Positions 46,134 through 57,900 of a DNA stretch of 64,000 bases are shown in pieces (position 1 is the stretch's first letter; every line of letters begins with the position of its first letter). The notes beneath the pieces are model-generated. The model was not told the origin of the DNA. It searched no databases and worked only from the letters and a program-made list of their open reading frames with translations. The DNA comes from Debaryomyces hansenii CBS767. Taxonomy: Eukaryota > Ascomycota > Pichiomycetes > Serinales > Debaryomycetaceae. The position numbers and the translations under genes were made by a program. The DNA is taken from NCBI RefSeq assembly GCF_000006445.2, contig NC_006044.2:434001-498000 (forward strand). Reading direction: 5' to 3'.

Positions 46134-47323
46134 TCAAAAAGCATCAGTAAATATCTACATCTATATATACATAATATTATTCTAATTTACACCGATGTCC
46201 CGTAGATATACCCTTAGTCAAATCCGTGAAGCGCAATCCGCCTTAACTTTTTCATACATGGTGCGTCTGACGGCTGCAATCCGGAGCTCACCAGTTTAGG
46301 CCCACTTTTTTTCGTCCGAAGCCATTCCTACGTACTTCCTCTATTATACTACCATATCCAGCATTCGTACACAAGATCAAGATCTCAGACATATTAAGAT
46401 AACCTTAATCTACGCAGGATCTGTAAAATTGCCTATTAGGCTAACCCAATCGTTTAAACTATAAAAAATCTCCGACCTATAATAGCCATACGGAAACTAT
46501 TATCTTGAAAATTAACGTCATAATTATCCGGCCGACTGTAATTATCCGAACAATCTCCAAATCACTACCTTTAGCCTCCTGGCATTTCCTTGTCACTAAT
46601 AATCTTCGATCCCTAACCCAATTCGGTTTATAGTCAACAGTGAAAAATTTCCTCCGCTCCCCCACTTTATGTCCCAATATTACCCTGCGGTGCTAATGTA
46701 CTGCGACTATTAGCAAGGTTCCCCATCCATGGACTCAATTCGGCCTTTTGTTGGCCATTTTCAGTGTACAGTGTGCACTCATAACACATAATAGGTAACG
46801 TACCTGGAAGAGAGCATCTCCTGTCCCCGATAAACTCTCTCGGGCAACACTTTCTCGCTATTTTACGAGAAACTCACATGAATATATTAACCAGCTCTGC
46901 ACAAAACTGGCAACTAGTTCAGGTTTTCTCTACTTAATTATACATAAATGCCATCGTACCAATACCTTAGGCCGTAGCCACTGTCAAGAATGCCCTGTAG
47001 ATGCCTGTTATAGTATATATACTCCTCAAGGGCATAATATACTTACTCTTTTATTATATACGTTGTTCAATTAGATGCATTCTGCATATAGACTGATCAT
47101 TCACTATAGGAAGTTACCCACATAATTCCAGCTCTTTTGCTTGCAAAATAATGTCCAGGGGGGATTGTTGAATAAATACTTCATAACCTGCCAATTCACA
47201 GAAAAATTGATTTGAAGACCGTCGACGTGTTGTTCATTGGTAAATTTTATCGAGATAAGTTTATAAAACAGAAGCTAACGATTTTTGATAGTAATCCGTT
47301 CATTGATTGCGGAATAAGGGATT
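46134..47323. other. long intergenic region upstream of GSY1
   Basis: 1.19 kb without an ORF of note. A block at 46230-46900 is less AT-rich. C-runs and G-runs occur at several places (for example CCCCC near 46659, AGGGGGG at 47157). A TATAAA at 47262-47267 lies shortly before the GSY1 ATG. It probably acts as a complex stress- and nutrient-responsive promoter. Confidence 0.5.
47157..47163 (+). promoter_or_regulatory. stress-response-element-like AGGGGGG upstream of GSY1
   Basis: Contains AGGGG, the core of the Msn2/Msn4 STRE, 161 bp before the GSY1 ATG. Yeast glycogen synthase genes are known STRE targets. The element is short and the regulator in this species is not known. Confidence 0.35.
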
Positions 47324-49429
47324 ATGACTAGGGACATTAAAAATCATTTACTTTTCGAAGTGGCCACGGAAGTGGCACACAAGGTTGGAGGGATCTATTC
47401 GGTGTTGAAATCGAAGGCCCCTATTACCGTTGCTGAGTATAGGGAACGGTATACGTTGATAGGGCCATTGAATTATAATTCAGCTCAGATTGAGGTGGAG
47501 GAGTTGCCAGTAAAGGATCCGTTGATCTTGAAGGCTTTGGATTCAATGAGTGAGAGGGGGATCAGATGGTTATACGGGCGTTGGTTGATTGAAGGGGCAC
47601 CTAGAGTGTTATTGTTCGATATCCATTCGGCAGGACACCATCTTAATGAGTGGAAAGCAGACTTGTGGAATATTGCGGGTATTCCAACCCCAGAGCACGA
47701 TCAAGAAAGTAGCGAGGCTATTTTATTGGGATACTTAGTTGCATGGTTTTTGGGTGAGTTGGTGTACCATGATCGTGAAAGAGCTGTTATTTGTCATTGT
47801 CACGAATGGTTGGCCGGGATTGCATTGCCATTGTGCCGTAAGAGAAGAATTGATGTCACTACAGTTTTCACTACTCATGCCACTTTGCTCGGAAGATATT
47901 TGTGTGCTGGGTCCACTGATTTCTATAACAACTTAGCCAATTTTGATGTGGACGCTGAAGCAGGAAAGAGAGGTATTTACCATCGTTATTGTATTGAGAG
48001 GTCTGCTACACACTCGGCAGATGTTTTCACCACCGTTTCTCATATCACTGCTTTTGAAGCTGAACATTTATTGAAAAGAAAGCCTGATGGTGTCTTGCCA
48101 AATGGTTTGAATGTGGTCAAGTTCCAAGCAGTCCATGAATTCCAAAACTTGCATGCGTTGAAGAAGGAAAAAATCAATGAGTTCGTTAAAGGTCACTTTT
48201 ACGGAAATTATGATTTCGATTTGGATAATACTTTATACTTCTTTATTGCCGGTAGATACGAATTTAGAAATAAGGGCTGTGACTTTTTCGTTGAATCATT
48301 GGCTAGATTAAATCATAGATTGAAGGAGGCTGGATCGAAAATGACCATCGTTGCCTTCATTATTATGCCTGGTAAAACTAACTCATATACTGTTGAAACC
48401 TTGAAGGGTCAAGCTGTTATCAAGCAATTGGAAGGCACCATTGAGGAGGTCCAAAAGAAGGTCGGTGAAAGATTATTTGAGCATTGCGCTAGATTTCCAA
48501 ATAATCACTCAACCACAACCGCCAATGGAAATGAAGTTCCATCCATTGATGATTTGATTAAACCGGCCGATAGGGTTTTACTAAAGAGAAGAATCTTTGC
48601 TTTGAAGAGAGATGGTTTACCACCAATTGTCACCCATAACATGACTGACGATTCCACAGATCCTGTATTGAACCATATTAGAAGGGTTGAATTATTTAAC
48701 AAGCCGGATGATAGAGTTAAGATCATTTTCCATCCTGAATTCTTAAATGCTAATAACCCTATTTTGTCGTTAGATTACGACGAATTTGTCAGAGGTTGTC
48801 ATTTGGGTGTTTTCCCATCCTATTACGAACCTTGGGGTTACACACCTGCCGAATGTACTGTTATGGGTGTTCCATCTATCACCACTAACTTGTCAGGGTT
48901 CGGTTGTTATATGGAGGACCTCATTGAAAATACTTCGGACTATGGTATTTACATCGTTGACAGAAGAATGAAAGCGGTCGATGAGTCCATCAACCAGTTG
49001 ACTGACTATATGTTCGACTTTGCTGAAAAGACAAGAAGACAAAGAATCAACCAAAGAAATAGAACTGAAAGATTATCAGATTTATTAGACTGGAAGAGAA
49101 TGGGCTTGGAGTACATCAAGGCCAGACAGCTATCGTTGAAAAGAGCTTATCCTGATAAGTTTAAGAATGGTGCTAACCCTTTCAACAATACTTCCAACTT
49201 AAAATTAACTAGACCATTATCTGTTCCTGGTTCCCCAAGAAGTAAGGTTGGCCTAATGACTCCTGGTGACTTGGGCTCATTACAAGAGGCTCATCAATCG
49301 TTAAATACGGACGACTATATTGGATTCAAATTGGGAGAGAACGAAGACGATGATGCCACCGAAGATGCTAATGTCTATCCATTAACATTAAGAGGTAATT
49401 CAGTTCCACCTACTGATGACGCAACTTGA
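47324..49429 (+). CDS. GSY1: glycogen synthase (UDP-glucose:glycogen glucosyltransferase)
   Basis: A GT3-family enzyme of 701 residues, the family length (705-708 in S. cerevisiae). It extends alpha-1,4-glucan chains from UDP-glucose in the cytosol. The N-terminal Rossmann domain has [23 protein letters not shown] and [16 protein letters not shown]. The C-terminal domain has [21 protein letters not shown], the Arg-rich regulatory helix ([15 protein letters not shown]) that senses glucose-6-phosphate, and the catalytic [15 protein letters not shown]. The Ser-rich C-terminus ([12 protein letters not shown]) carries the expected inhibitory phosphorylation sites. S. cerevisiae has two paralogues; only one is visible here. 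Confidence 0.96.
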   Translation: MTRDIKNHLLFEVATEVAHKVGGIYSVLKSKAPITVAEYRERYTLIGPLNYNSAQIEVEELPVKDPLILKALDSMSERGIRWLYGRWLIEGAPRVLLFDIHSAGHHLNEWKADLWNIAGIPTPEHDQESSEAILLGYLVAWFLGELVYHDRERAVICHCHEWLAGIALPLCRKRRIDVTTVFTTHATLLGRYLCAGSTDFYNNLANFDVDAEAGKRGIYHRYCIERSATHSADVFTTVSHITAFEAEHLLKRKPDGVLPNGLNVVKFQAVHEFQNLHALKKEKINEFVKGHFYGNYDFDLDNTLYFFIAGRYEFRNKGCDFFVESLARLNHRLKEAGSKMTIVAFIIMPGKTNSYTVETLKGQAVIKQLEGTIEEVQKKVGERLFEHCARFPNNHSTTTANGNEVPSIDDLIKPADRVLLKRRIFALKRDGLPPIVTHNMTDDSTDPVLNHIRRVELFNKPDDRVKIIFHPEFLNANNPILSLDYDEFVRGCHLGVFPSYYEPWGYTPAECTVMGVPSITTNLSGFGCYMEDLIENTSDYGIYIVDRRMKAVDESINQLTDYMFDFAEKTRRQRINQRNRTERLSDLLDWKRMGLEYIKARQLSLKRAYPDKFKNGANPFNNTSNLKLTRPLSVPGSPRSKVGLMTPGDLGSLQEAHQSLNTDDYIGFKLGENEDDDATEDANVYPLTLRGNSVPPTDDAT

Positions 49430-49719
49430 TTCTATTTCTCGCAATATTTTAACATTACAACTGGTAATTGAAAAGTTGTTTATATATTTTGTTTCTGTTA
49501 TTTGTGTTCCTTCTCCTTCATATATAGTGTTCATTTACTTCAATTCTGTACTTCTTTATATACTTCAATTCATTAATAAAATCTAAATGGACATTATCAA
49601 GAGAGTAGTGTGTTTACCCAATTGATTCTCAACATCGGAAGTTTGCTGGATTAACATAACGAGATGTACTAGGTTTAAAGAGCAAGAGATTCTAAGTATA
49701 AGCATAAAATAATTATAAC

Positions 49720-50400
49720 ATGGTATGTGTAATGAGCTGTTGAGACAGATTTATGAAAGCAATATTTTTTGAGGAAGATTCTAACACTTTTATAGTTGCC
49801 ATTATATTTGTTGACATCAGCTAAGAATCAACCTATTTTAGTTGAATTAAAGAATGGGGAGAGTTTAAACGGACAATTAGTTAATTGCGACTCATGGATG
49901 AACTTAACTTTAAAGGACGTAATTCAGTCATCTTCAAATGGAGAAACATTTGTCAAATTACCAGAATGCTACATTAGAGGTAACCATATTAAATATTTGA
50001 GATTACCAGAAGAGGTATGTTTAAATCGGAGATTCATAGGAATGATTGTACATATAGTTTTTATATGGATTATCATTTTTTTGATAAACTATAATTCGGG
50101 GGAAGTTTTACTAACAATATATAGATTATGGATTATGCCAAGGAACAAAATATTTTGAATATGGAACAAAGAAACAGAAATCAAAGGAGAAGAACGGGGG
50201 GTGGAAACTACAATAACAGGAGAAACTACAACAATCAAAATAATAACAGAAATGGTGGATACAATAACCGTCGTCAAAATCAAAATCAAAACCAAAATCA
50301 AAACCAAAACCAAAATCAAGGTCATAGTTATAGTAGTCATGGTCATGGACAAGGTCACGGACAAGGCCAAGGTAATGGTGCTAACCAAAGCAAATTTTAG
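49720..50400 (+). CDS. LSM4: Sm-like protein Lsm4 (three exons; join 49720..49722, 49796..50014, 50125..50400)
   Basis: 165 residues. Exon 1 is the ATG alone. Intron 1 (49723-49795, donor GTATGT, branch TTCTAAC, acceptor TAG) joins it to [18 protein letters not shown], the usual Lsm4 start. Intron 2 (50015-50124, donor GTATGT, branch TACTAAC 50109-50115, acceptor TAG) leads to [14 protein letters not shown]. The Sm fold has Sm1 ([25 protein letters not shown]) and Sm2 ([13 protein letters not shown]). The tail is basic and Asn/Gln/Gly-rich ([15 protein letters not shown] repeats, GHGQG), the prion-like region that promotes P-body assembly in yeast Lsm4. Lsm1-7 decaps mRNA; Lsm2-8 binds U6 snRNA. 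Confidence 0.93.
50275..50319 (+). repeat. CAAAAY-type hexamer repeats encoding Asn-Gln in LSM4
   Basis: About seven units of (A)ACCAA/AATCAA encode NQNQNQ in the Lsm4 tail. The six-base units keep the frame on expansion or contraction. Confidence 0.85.
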
Positions 50401-50714
50401 TTGAATTTAATTCAGGAGTTTTCCAATCATTAATGATGATGAGGTTTACGATTTGACAAATAGATTATGTACTATAATATTACGTGAATTTTTTTTTAAT
50501 TCTATGCAATTACCAATACTGGTATTATGCTCTACTTGTGTGATCAGCCAGTATAATGTTTCTGCAATCATTTAATAGTATTGTAATTAAAATCCTTTGT
50601 GTGAGAAAATATACCACAGAACCCCGGGTGCAAAAAAAAGTATATATGTTTGATGACATACAAACCATTTAAAACAGTTACGTTGCTAACATACATTTGC
50701 TTGATTGACCACTA
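50401..50714. other. intergenic LSM4 / orphan
   Basis: 314 bp, AT-rich with a T9 run near 50490. No gene seen. Confidence 0.5.
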
Positions 50715-51317
50715 ATGAATACCTTTATACCTGAATTGTTGAATTGCAATTTGTCTAATAATTGTGTACGTATTAAGGGCACAAGCGGCCATGATAAGCA
50801 AGAAATCAAATCCAATGAATCATATGTCCCAAAAACTCTCCTAATTCCTTTGGGAAAATTCAAAGGCAAATATGATACTAGAAAATTTAGATGTTATAAG
50901 AAGCTGTGTCACAAGTCCAATTTTAAGAACTGTCAGCATTGTAAATATTTGCCATATACATCGTCGCCTTTAAAAAATCGAGATTATTACTGTGAAAATA
51001 TTGAAATAAGAGATCCCGCTACCAACTCGTATCGAAATTTACAGGGTGATTCATATAATGTTGAGAGTAGCTTGGTTTATTTGTTGAATGGCGTTATGGA
51101 TGATTATGACACTGTTCAGAATGACCATACCAATGACTCCATTTTGGATACCGAAAAAGTCTTCTTGGATTACTATTCGATTCATTTCCCTTCAATTCTT
51201 AAGTATGCAAGTGTTCAGCAAATAGAGGGAGCAAACGTTGACAAAGCATTAAAACATTTGCTTAAAATTACCAACAGAGTTAGATCTTTGGCATTAATAT
51301 CGTCTTTGCGCAATTGA
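50715..51317 (+). CDS. small Cys-containing protein, unrecognised
   Basis: 200 residues from the ATG at 50715. The middle contains a cysteine cluster CYKKLCHKSNFKNCQHC followed 21 residues later by YYCENIEIRD, which could bind a metal. The N-terminal third is mixed and the C-terminal third is helical (KALKHLLKITNRVRSLALI). No signal peptide or transmembrane segment is seen. It is convergent with the NT-C2 gene (74 bp between stops). I do not recognise the family. Codon use and length support a real gene; function is unknown. Confidence 0.75.
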   Translation: MNTFIPELLNCNLSNNCVRIKGTSGHDKQEIKSNESYVPKTLLIPLGKFKGKYDTRKFRCYKKLCHKSNFKNCQHCKYLPYTSSPLKNRDYYCENIEIRDPATNSYRNLQGDSYNVESSLVYLLNGVMDDYDTVQNDHTNDSILDTEKVFLDYYSIHFPSILKYASVQQIEGANVDKALKHLLKITNRVRSLALISSLRN

Positions 51318-51391
51318 AAAATTAAGTTATTAAAAATTACATAGCCATAAATATCTATACTATACATAACTGTCGAGTTAGTTGTTTCACT

Positions 51392-52639
51392 TCAAGGACG
51401 AATATCATTTATAGTCCAACTCCGTAAATCTTCCCTGAAAGAAGCTTCATTAATTAACCCATTGATATTCTTTATACTTTCATCATCATTATTCTCGTCT
51501 GACCAGCTGCCGAAATTTTGAGATACGGCTTTGTTCCACCCATCTCCATCATTATCAAATATATCATTAATACATTCTTGAGGTGTAAATTGTAATAAAT
51601 CCTGCAATTCTGGGTCCCATGTGGACTCGAGAATTTTCAGGTATAAGCTACTTACAATTGGGTCCATCATGACATTAGCATTTCTGGTTTCATTCACTAT
51701 GTTAGCGGAGCTAATAATATTCGATGGGGTAGTTCCGTGTTCTCCACTAGAACGTTGTTTAGAAGTGGTAGATTCATAATCACGTATATCTGCTCTATTA
51801 GGTGGACCATGATTTTGCTGCACTTGAGATTGCTTGTCAGAATCATCACTTGGAATGGATGATGTAGACAGATTAGCCAGTGGAGACGTCTCAGAAGACT
51901 TTATAACATCGTTAAGACCTCCAAATATTTTAGTACGTTCTAAATTGGGTGCATTATATTTCGTATTTTTACTCTTTGCTGGTTTACTTTGTACTTTTGT
52001 ATTGGCTTTATTCAAAGATCCGGATGTCGAGGTATGTGCACTTTCATCACTCACTTGTAATTGAGTATGAAAGTCATAGCCTTCTGGCAATTCACTCAAG
52101 AAAACTGTCAAATTTAAAATCGAATTCACTTTTGAGTTGCTCATTAGGTATTTCGAAGTTAGGGGCTCTTCAACATTTATGTATTCCGATAAATTGAGTT
52201 CTAATCTACCCAATTCTATCTTGTGTCCTCTATGAGACACAATTCTTTCATGATCTTTATGTTTTACGTCGTCTTCAGTTACATAGTATACCTTCATAAG
52301 CAAATACTTGCTGGAAATTCGATTATTCTTCTTCTTCACTAAGAACTTCAAATTGCAATTCATATTGAAATTAAATTTACACTTGAAATTATGAATCTTC
52401 TTCATAGACGTAGATGTAGATACATCACTGGATGAATATGACCCTTCAAACCTATCTAATGGTGTATTTGAATTGCCAATATCATTTGAAGATGCTTTCA
52501 GCAAAAGGTGTGGTTTTCTTTTCTTACCGTCCCTCACCTGAACATCAATATAACAATAACCGTTAACATGCGGTATGTTAGATATCTCATGAATTGATAA
52601 GTCTAGGTTAAACCTAGGTTTCTTTGATGACGAGAACAT
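51392..52639 (-). CDS. NT-C2 (EEIG1/EHBP1-type) domain protein, YBL086C-like
   Basis: 415 residues. The first 195 look like an N-terminal C2 (NT-C2) domain. It opens with RFNLDLSIHEISNIPHVNGYCYIDVQVRDGKKRKP and contains FKCKFNFNMNCNLKFLVKKKNNR, then RGHKIELGRLELNLSEYINVEEPLTSKYLM..KVNSILNLTVFL. That succession (domain start, L-G-x-x-x-I-N-L-x-E-Y, closing strand) is typical of the family. The rest is Ser/Asn-rich and disordered, with a short helical patch near the end (DPELQDLLQFTPQECINDIFDND). In S. cerevisiae the comparable protein is YBL086C at the cell periphery. The function is probably membrane-proximal; this is inferred. Confidence 0.75.
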   Translation of the reverse strand: MFSSSKKPRFNLDLSIHEISNIPHVNGYCYIDVQVRDGKKRKPHLLLKASSNDIGNSNTPLDRFEGSYSSSDVSTSTSMKKIHNFKCKFNFNMNCNLKFLVKKKNNRISSKYLLMKVYYVTEDDVKHKDHERIVSHRGHKIELGRLELNLSEYINVEEPLTSKYLMSNSKVNSILNLTVFLSELPEGYDFHTQLQVSDESAHTSTSGSLNKANTKVQSKPAKSKNTKYNAPNLERTKIFGGLNDVIKSSETSPLANLSTSSIPSDDSDKQSQVQQNHGPPNRADIRDYESTTSKQRSSGEHGTTPSNIISSANIVNETRNANVMMDPIVSSLYLKILESTWDPELQDLLQFTPQECINDIFDNDGDGWNKAVSQNFGSWSDENNDDESIKNINGLINEASFREDLRSWTINDIRP

Positions 52640-52811
52640 CGTTTACAAAGAGTATAAATTGCATTCCATTGTTAATTTAACTCGAAATGGAATTTTATGT
52701 CGCGGTTGAAAAATCAAGGCTACGTCTATCGATAAAGTAGTTAATTAAACTGTTTACGATCTGTTTACGATAGTTTGCAGCTGTTAACAAAGTTAAAAAT
52801 ACCATTAGGAG

Positions 52812-54011
52812 ATGTCGATTGCAATGAAACATTCGGATACTACTCAGGCTTTTCAATCACTTTCGCTTTCAATTCCTGTGGATACTGCAAAGTATAAAAA
52901 GATGTACTTATTTTTATCGAAGGTTTTAAATGTATCTGACGAGAATGTTATTCTACAGACCGAAGAACAAGGTATACACTATATTATGAATAGAGAACCT
53001 ATAGAGGTATTGAACAGAGTTTATTTGCCTCATGATACATGGCTCAAGGGGGAGGTTACGATTAAAGACATCAAAATAAAATCCAATATGTTATTGGAGA
53101 TCAACAACATGATTGAAAAAGAATTACCTGGGACAATTGACCAGGTTGTACAAATAGATGATAAGATTATAAGTTATTACGAAAAATTGCTTACCGCGTT
53201 TAAAGTGTACGAAATCCCTTGTCAAGAAGACGGATCACGTCACAATTCAATTTGTGATTCCTTGAAGGAAGAAGATGACGAGGATGCTAGTATTTATGAT
53301 TCAAACAACATCAGTCGGGCTCAGACCAATATCTCTACTACTTCGCTGAAAACAAGGTTTTCTATTTTTAATGGGTATTCAAGCAGAAGAAGTTCTTCGA
53401 TGTCAACGAAGAAAAGAGTTCTGTCTACAGGTGGTCAGTCAGTCGACGCGAATGACGCGAGTAGCATCGTATATCCTAATGGAACCGTTAAGAATGAGGA
53501 GAAAAGAAAGCAGGGACTTAACAATATCTTATCAAAGTCGAGAATCTACAATAAATTGAGAAAGCATCGCCTGACTGGATCGGTGACATCAAATATTTCG
53601 TCCCCTTCAAATACACCATACAGCAATAGAAACAGCGTCAGCACAACTATGACAAATAACTCGTTTAATTCAAGAAGAAGAGGAAGTTCATCGTTCGCAT
53701 CTCCGGAAATAACTGAAGGTAGAATATTAACCATACCGTCCCCAAAGGAGAATCAGCTTCCGATATTGACTGCTACTCAAAAACAGGAGAATCAGCGGGA
53801 CAAATTTGAATATTATTCGCAAATGAAAAGGCTCAAGTTCTTAACAAGAAGAGTTATTAAGCACTTAGATCATTCACAAGAATCTTATGAGTTAGTCAAA
53901 ATTCTTGAATTCGTTAATAAATACGTGGTGAAATTTATATTCATCGATATAAGCCAGATGATTATACTATACGGGCAACGAAAGGCCTATAACTTCTATC
54001 AAAAGTCCTGA
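52812..54011 (+). CDS. conserved-looking protein of unknown function with helical ends
   Basis: 399 residues from the ATG at 52812, divergent from the NT-C2 gene (172 bp). An N-terminal folded-looking region (about 15-130: DTAKYKKMYLFLSKVLNVSDENVILQTEEQ, VYLPHDTWLKGEVTIKDIKI) and a C-terminal helical region (about 330-399: KRLKFLTRRVIKHLDHSQESYELVKILEFVNKYVVKFIFIDIS) flank a 190-residue Ser/Asn/Arg-rich linker with many RRxS-type phosphosite motifs. I cannot name a family. The layout suggests a phospho-regulated adaptor; this is speculative. Confidence 0.8.
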   Translation: MSIAMKHSDTTQAFQSLSLSIPVDTAKYKKMYLFLSKVLNVSDENVILQTEEQGIHYIMNREPIEVLNRVYLPHDTWLKGEVTIKDIKIKSNMLLEINNMIEKELPGTIDQVVQIDDKIISYYEKLLTAFKVYEIPCQEDGSRHNSICDSLKEEDDEDASIYDSNNISRAQTNISTTSLKTRFSIFNGYSSRRSSSMSTKKRVLSTGGQSVDANDASSIVYPNGTVKNEEKRKQGLNNILSKSRIYNKLRKHRLTGSVTSNISSPSNTPYSNRNSVSTTMTNNSFNSRRRGSSSFASPEITEGRILTIPSPKENQLPILTATQKQENQRDKFEYYSQMKRLKFLTRRVIKHLDHSQESYELVKILEFVNKYVVKFIFIDISQMIILYGQRKAYNFYQKS

Positions 54012-54134
54012 GTGATTATTTTATGACGAATTATTTATTTATTTATGTGTATGTATTATTGTTAGTATTATTATTTAATTATCCCATAACTCCGTTTATC
54101 CTAAACTTGATTTGATGTGCTATTGTAACTGGCA

Positions 54135-54794
54135 TCACTTGCATGTACTTAACATTTGCAGGATAACACTTAATAATTGATCGTTTTCGCAAGCAGCTGC
54201 AACTCTTTCTTTATCGTTTAACTGCTTGTTCACCTGGTTCTCAGATTGATGAGTGCCTTCTTTAATAAGGATGATTATCCGGAAGCGCGGTGGGAGGCAT
54301 CTTTCTAATCTCACTCTGATTCCCAACCCAATAAGAGTCGCTAATGAACAATGTGTAATGGTTGGTGTTATTTTAATCAAAATCTCGGAGATATCAGTAT
54401 GTTTGTTTGCTCCATGTGTTACTTTGATATCTACCAAGTTAACCACCGCCAACTGCGCTAATGTTAATGGATGTTCTGGATCTGAAATAGTAGAAATTAA
54501 ATCAAATATTTCTTGCGCATCAATTACGTCTTCTTCTTCTTGGTCATCGGTTTCATCTAATAATTCTTCTTCCATGGATGATGTATCAGCTTCTACATCA
54601 GAAACTAGATCCGGCATTAATTCAGTATCAGTATGGGTTAAACTACCTTGATTCAATAAAGAAAGTGATAATATTCTATCCACTAATTCGGTATTTCTAG
54701 CCACCTCTTTCTCCTGGATTTCCGAATCATCGAACCTCGTAGGCAAGTTTGAAACATCTATAACCGTTGGGTTAGCATTTATAGGGTCTGACAT
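54135..54794 (-). CDS. CIA2: cytosolic Fe-S cluster assembly targeting factor Cia2 (MIP18 family)
   Basis: 219 residues. An acidic N-terminal region (1-95) precedes the DUF59/MIP18 domain: AQEIFDLISTISDPEHPLTLAQLAVVNLVDI, then ITPTITHCSLATLIGLGIRVRLERCLPPRFRI with the conserved Cys of T-H-C-S, and NQVNKQLNDKERVAAACENDQLL. These match Cia2/FAM96B nearly exactly. With Cia1 and Met18 it delivers Fe-S clusters to cytosolic and nuclear apo-proteins. It shares a 184-bp divergent promoter with the TRAPPC11-like gene. Confidence 0.95.
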   Translation of the reverse strand: MSDPINANPTVIDVSNLPTRFDDSEIQEKEVARNTELVDRILSLSLLNQGSLTHTDTELMPDLVSDVEADTSSMEEELLDETDDQEEEDVIDAQEIFDLISTISDPEHPLTLAQLAVVNLVDIKVTHGANKHTDISEILIKITPTITHCSLATLIGLGIRVRLERCLPPRFRIIILIKEGTHQSENQVNKQLNDKERVAAACENDQLLSVILQMLSTCK

Positions 54795-54978
54795 GCTTAA
54801 GTTTAGTATTACGCTTAATAATATAAGAAAAAACGAAAATTAGATTGTAGTAAAATCATAGAGTTTATAATCCTACTTCATAATTTTTCAAAGTATCACA
54901 AAACTGACTGCCCTTTCTTTATCAAACGCTCTACTTATCACTTAATACTCGATAGATAAATAGAAAACGGATTAGACA

Positions 54979-57900
54979 ATGGAGAATTATAATCCGTTAT
55001 TTCTCCAGCAATTAGTGCCTCTTTTATTTTTTCAAATTGAAGAATCGTCTGAAGTTGTTTCTAATTTGGTTAAAACCTTTGATCAATTCAATATTAAAGA
55101 TGCTATATGGGATAATTCCATTATCAAAAATAGACTCCTGAATATTAAATATAGAATTAAAGTAATTGAAGCACCTGAATATCAATTGCCCGAAGGAGCC
55201 AAAAGGAAGACGAACGAAGATGAACATTCCATTATTTCACCATTTAATACGAAGTCTGATCTTTTCCCCAATGGTATATTATCTGAAAAATGGTTTAAGA
55301 AGTATATAGAAGATCTTCCATTTGCTAGTATAGTAACTTTTAAGTTGGGTCAGGCTATAGAGAATGATGATGAATTGGCAGAACGAATTAATTCATTGAA
55401 GAATGCATATCAAGAGAGCCGTGTTAATCTTGTTGTTATAATCGTTTCGGACTCGGAAGATATTAATGCTGATGACGATCGGATCAATAAATTACGACAA
55501 GCTACCGGCCTTCCAAAATTGACCGGTTTGATATACTTGAATACATGTCCTGATACAGTCCGTCGTGATTCCGAGATATTGGTTTCAAGCATACTATCTA
55601 ACTTGAAATCTGTCGCAGTGGATTTCTATTCAAGCATAGAGAATAAAGTTAAACAACGTCACAAGAAATATTATTCTTGCCCTTCCACTTCAAATATCGA
55701 TACTAAAATAGAACTTACACCTATGTTTCTTGAAACCCGTAACCTTATTAAACAAGGAATACTTCATCAATTGTCACATCCACATAATTTAGAATCAAGT
55801 TTGAAGTTTCTCGAATATGCATACCAGGATATGATTGAATTATCAAGGGACAGTTTTGCCAACTTGATCAATGAAGACTCGGTTTCTCGCCACGATTTAC
55901 TATTATATGAACAATTTCGAACTTTTATTGATGTTATTGCATTCCATATTGTCAGAGGTTATTTATCATTAGAGGAGCCAATTTCGGCCTTGAAAAAACA
56001 TAAAGCCCATATTATCAATGTGCTTGATATTCTTGGTGGCAATAATGGCGACAATAATAATTGGGTATCGATTCAGTACCAATGGCTAGCTGAATTGATG
56101 AAGTTAGTACCGATATCAATTTTGAATTCGTTAAATATAAAAGGCTACAAAAAGAAATCTAAAAATTCCAAAGTATTTAAGATATTTGGAGGTGTGCAGT
56201 TTCATGAAACTCATGACTATGATTTAATAACAAGTCCAGAATTCGTATTCTTAAAGTCAGCCGAATATTGTACTGAAAGCTCTGGTAAGAAGAATGCGCT
56301 TAAATATTTAAGTGACTCAAGAGACTTGGAGACTGTCTCAAAGCGGAAAATTATGCTTCTATTAAATGCAAAAGAATGCTTACAAAATGACGGTTCTCTT
56401 AGTAGTTCATCTGATGGACATAGTAATCTTCAAAGTATGGATCAATACATTAGTTGGTTAATTGCATACGAATATTCAAAGTTGTCAGATGAAGATTCAT
56501 TAGCCAAAGTGATCGAATACTATGAGCTATGTTTATCTGAAGCCCAGTTTGGAGACAGTAGAATTTCTGAGATTGTACTTCAAAATTTATTGAAGCACTA
56601 TTCAAATAGCAAGAATTCTAAGAAGGCTTTAAGTACCATTTTAAGACTATCGTCTAATCCATTTACAAGCGGCAATTTGCACTCCCAAATTAATATAAAC
56701 GGATTTGATTCAAATACAATTGACTTACATGATTTGGATGGTAAGGGCATTAAATTAGTTGATGCCGATGCTTTGCTTCTTAGCGAGAACTACGAAAAAG
56801 TAGGACCTAATGAATGTTCACTATATGAGTCCTGTGTTTGTCAAATAACCTTCAAGCCTCTCATATACCTTCAGCATTTGAAAGCGCTTCTTTCAGAAGG
56901 ACACGATGATACTCAAGTCCGCTTATCAATTAAAAAATGTGAAGTGAAGTTCGTTAAACAGGGTGAAACATCTGGCTCGAGTGCGTATAAGGATGTCGTC
57001 ATGGTACAGAACCTGATCCTATCATCTGATTTCTTGCAAAATATTGAAGTGAATGAGAACGGAAATACATTGGATGGAGAATTCAACATAATGTTTTCTG
57101 ATTCTGATGACGAGAATGCTTGTAAGGTTTTACAGTTTTCACAGGTTTCTCAAAAGGCTGGATCATATATGATAGGATCTATTGGTTTAGATATCGAAAT
57201 CAACGTATCATCTAACGAAAAGGAATTAAAATTAACCAGAAAAGATAAAATCGCTATAGATGATGAGAATTTAGCAAACGTTTCGCACCATAAATGGATG
57301 TACTCTGGCACAGCTGACTCTAAGCTACAAAAAAAAGCCGTTAGGTTGTATAGCCAATCCCCTCATGTAATTAGGGTTTTACCCTTGAAGCCAGACGTGA
57401 CAATTACAATGAAATCTTCAGTTGCAAATCCAATCATTGTGGGTGAAAGGATTTCGATCCCATTTCGGATTCAATACAAGAGTCCTAAGAATCAAAAAGT
57501 TTCCTATAAAAAAATTCTGTTAGCACCGAAAGTCAAGATAATTTCTGATGGACAAGACCAGGGGTTTATTTCCCCGTTAACCACTCAAGTTAATTGGGAC
57601 GAATTGAAAGATGACGAGCCGTTGAGTTTGAAATCGTTAGTTTCAAGCGACGAGGAGTCTAAAACCCATAACTTGAACATCAGTATTCTCAATTCGTCCA
57701 TCAATGGCGATGATAATGCCATTGCTCTGAATAACATGTTTAGAGTGTCGATCGATCTCAAGACACTAGTAAGCGAAGAAGGGGATGATAATCACGATGA
57801 TGATAGCTTAGCGATATATGATACGGCTGACTACACACTACCAGTTATTAGTAGCCCATTCGATTGCAAATTTAGCATTAGTCCAAGGTATAGAAATGAG

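Noticed and set aside
50089..50388. 99-codon minus-strand ORF opposite LSM4 exon 3
   Set aside because: Antisense of the Asn/Gln repeat; the Val/Leu/Ile repetition is a by-product of the repeat.
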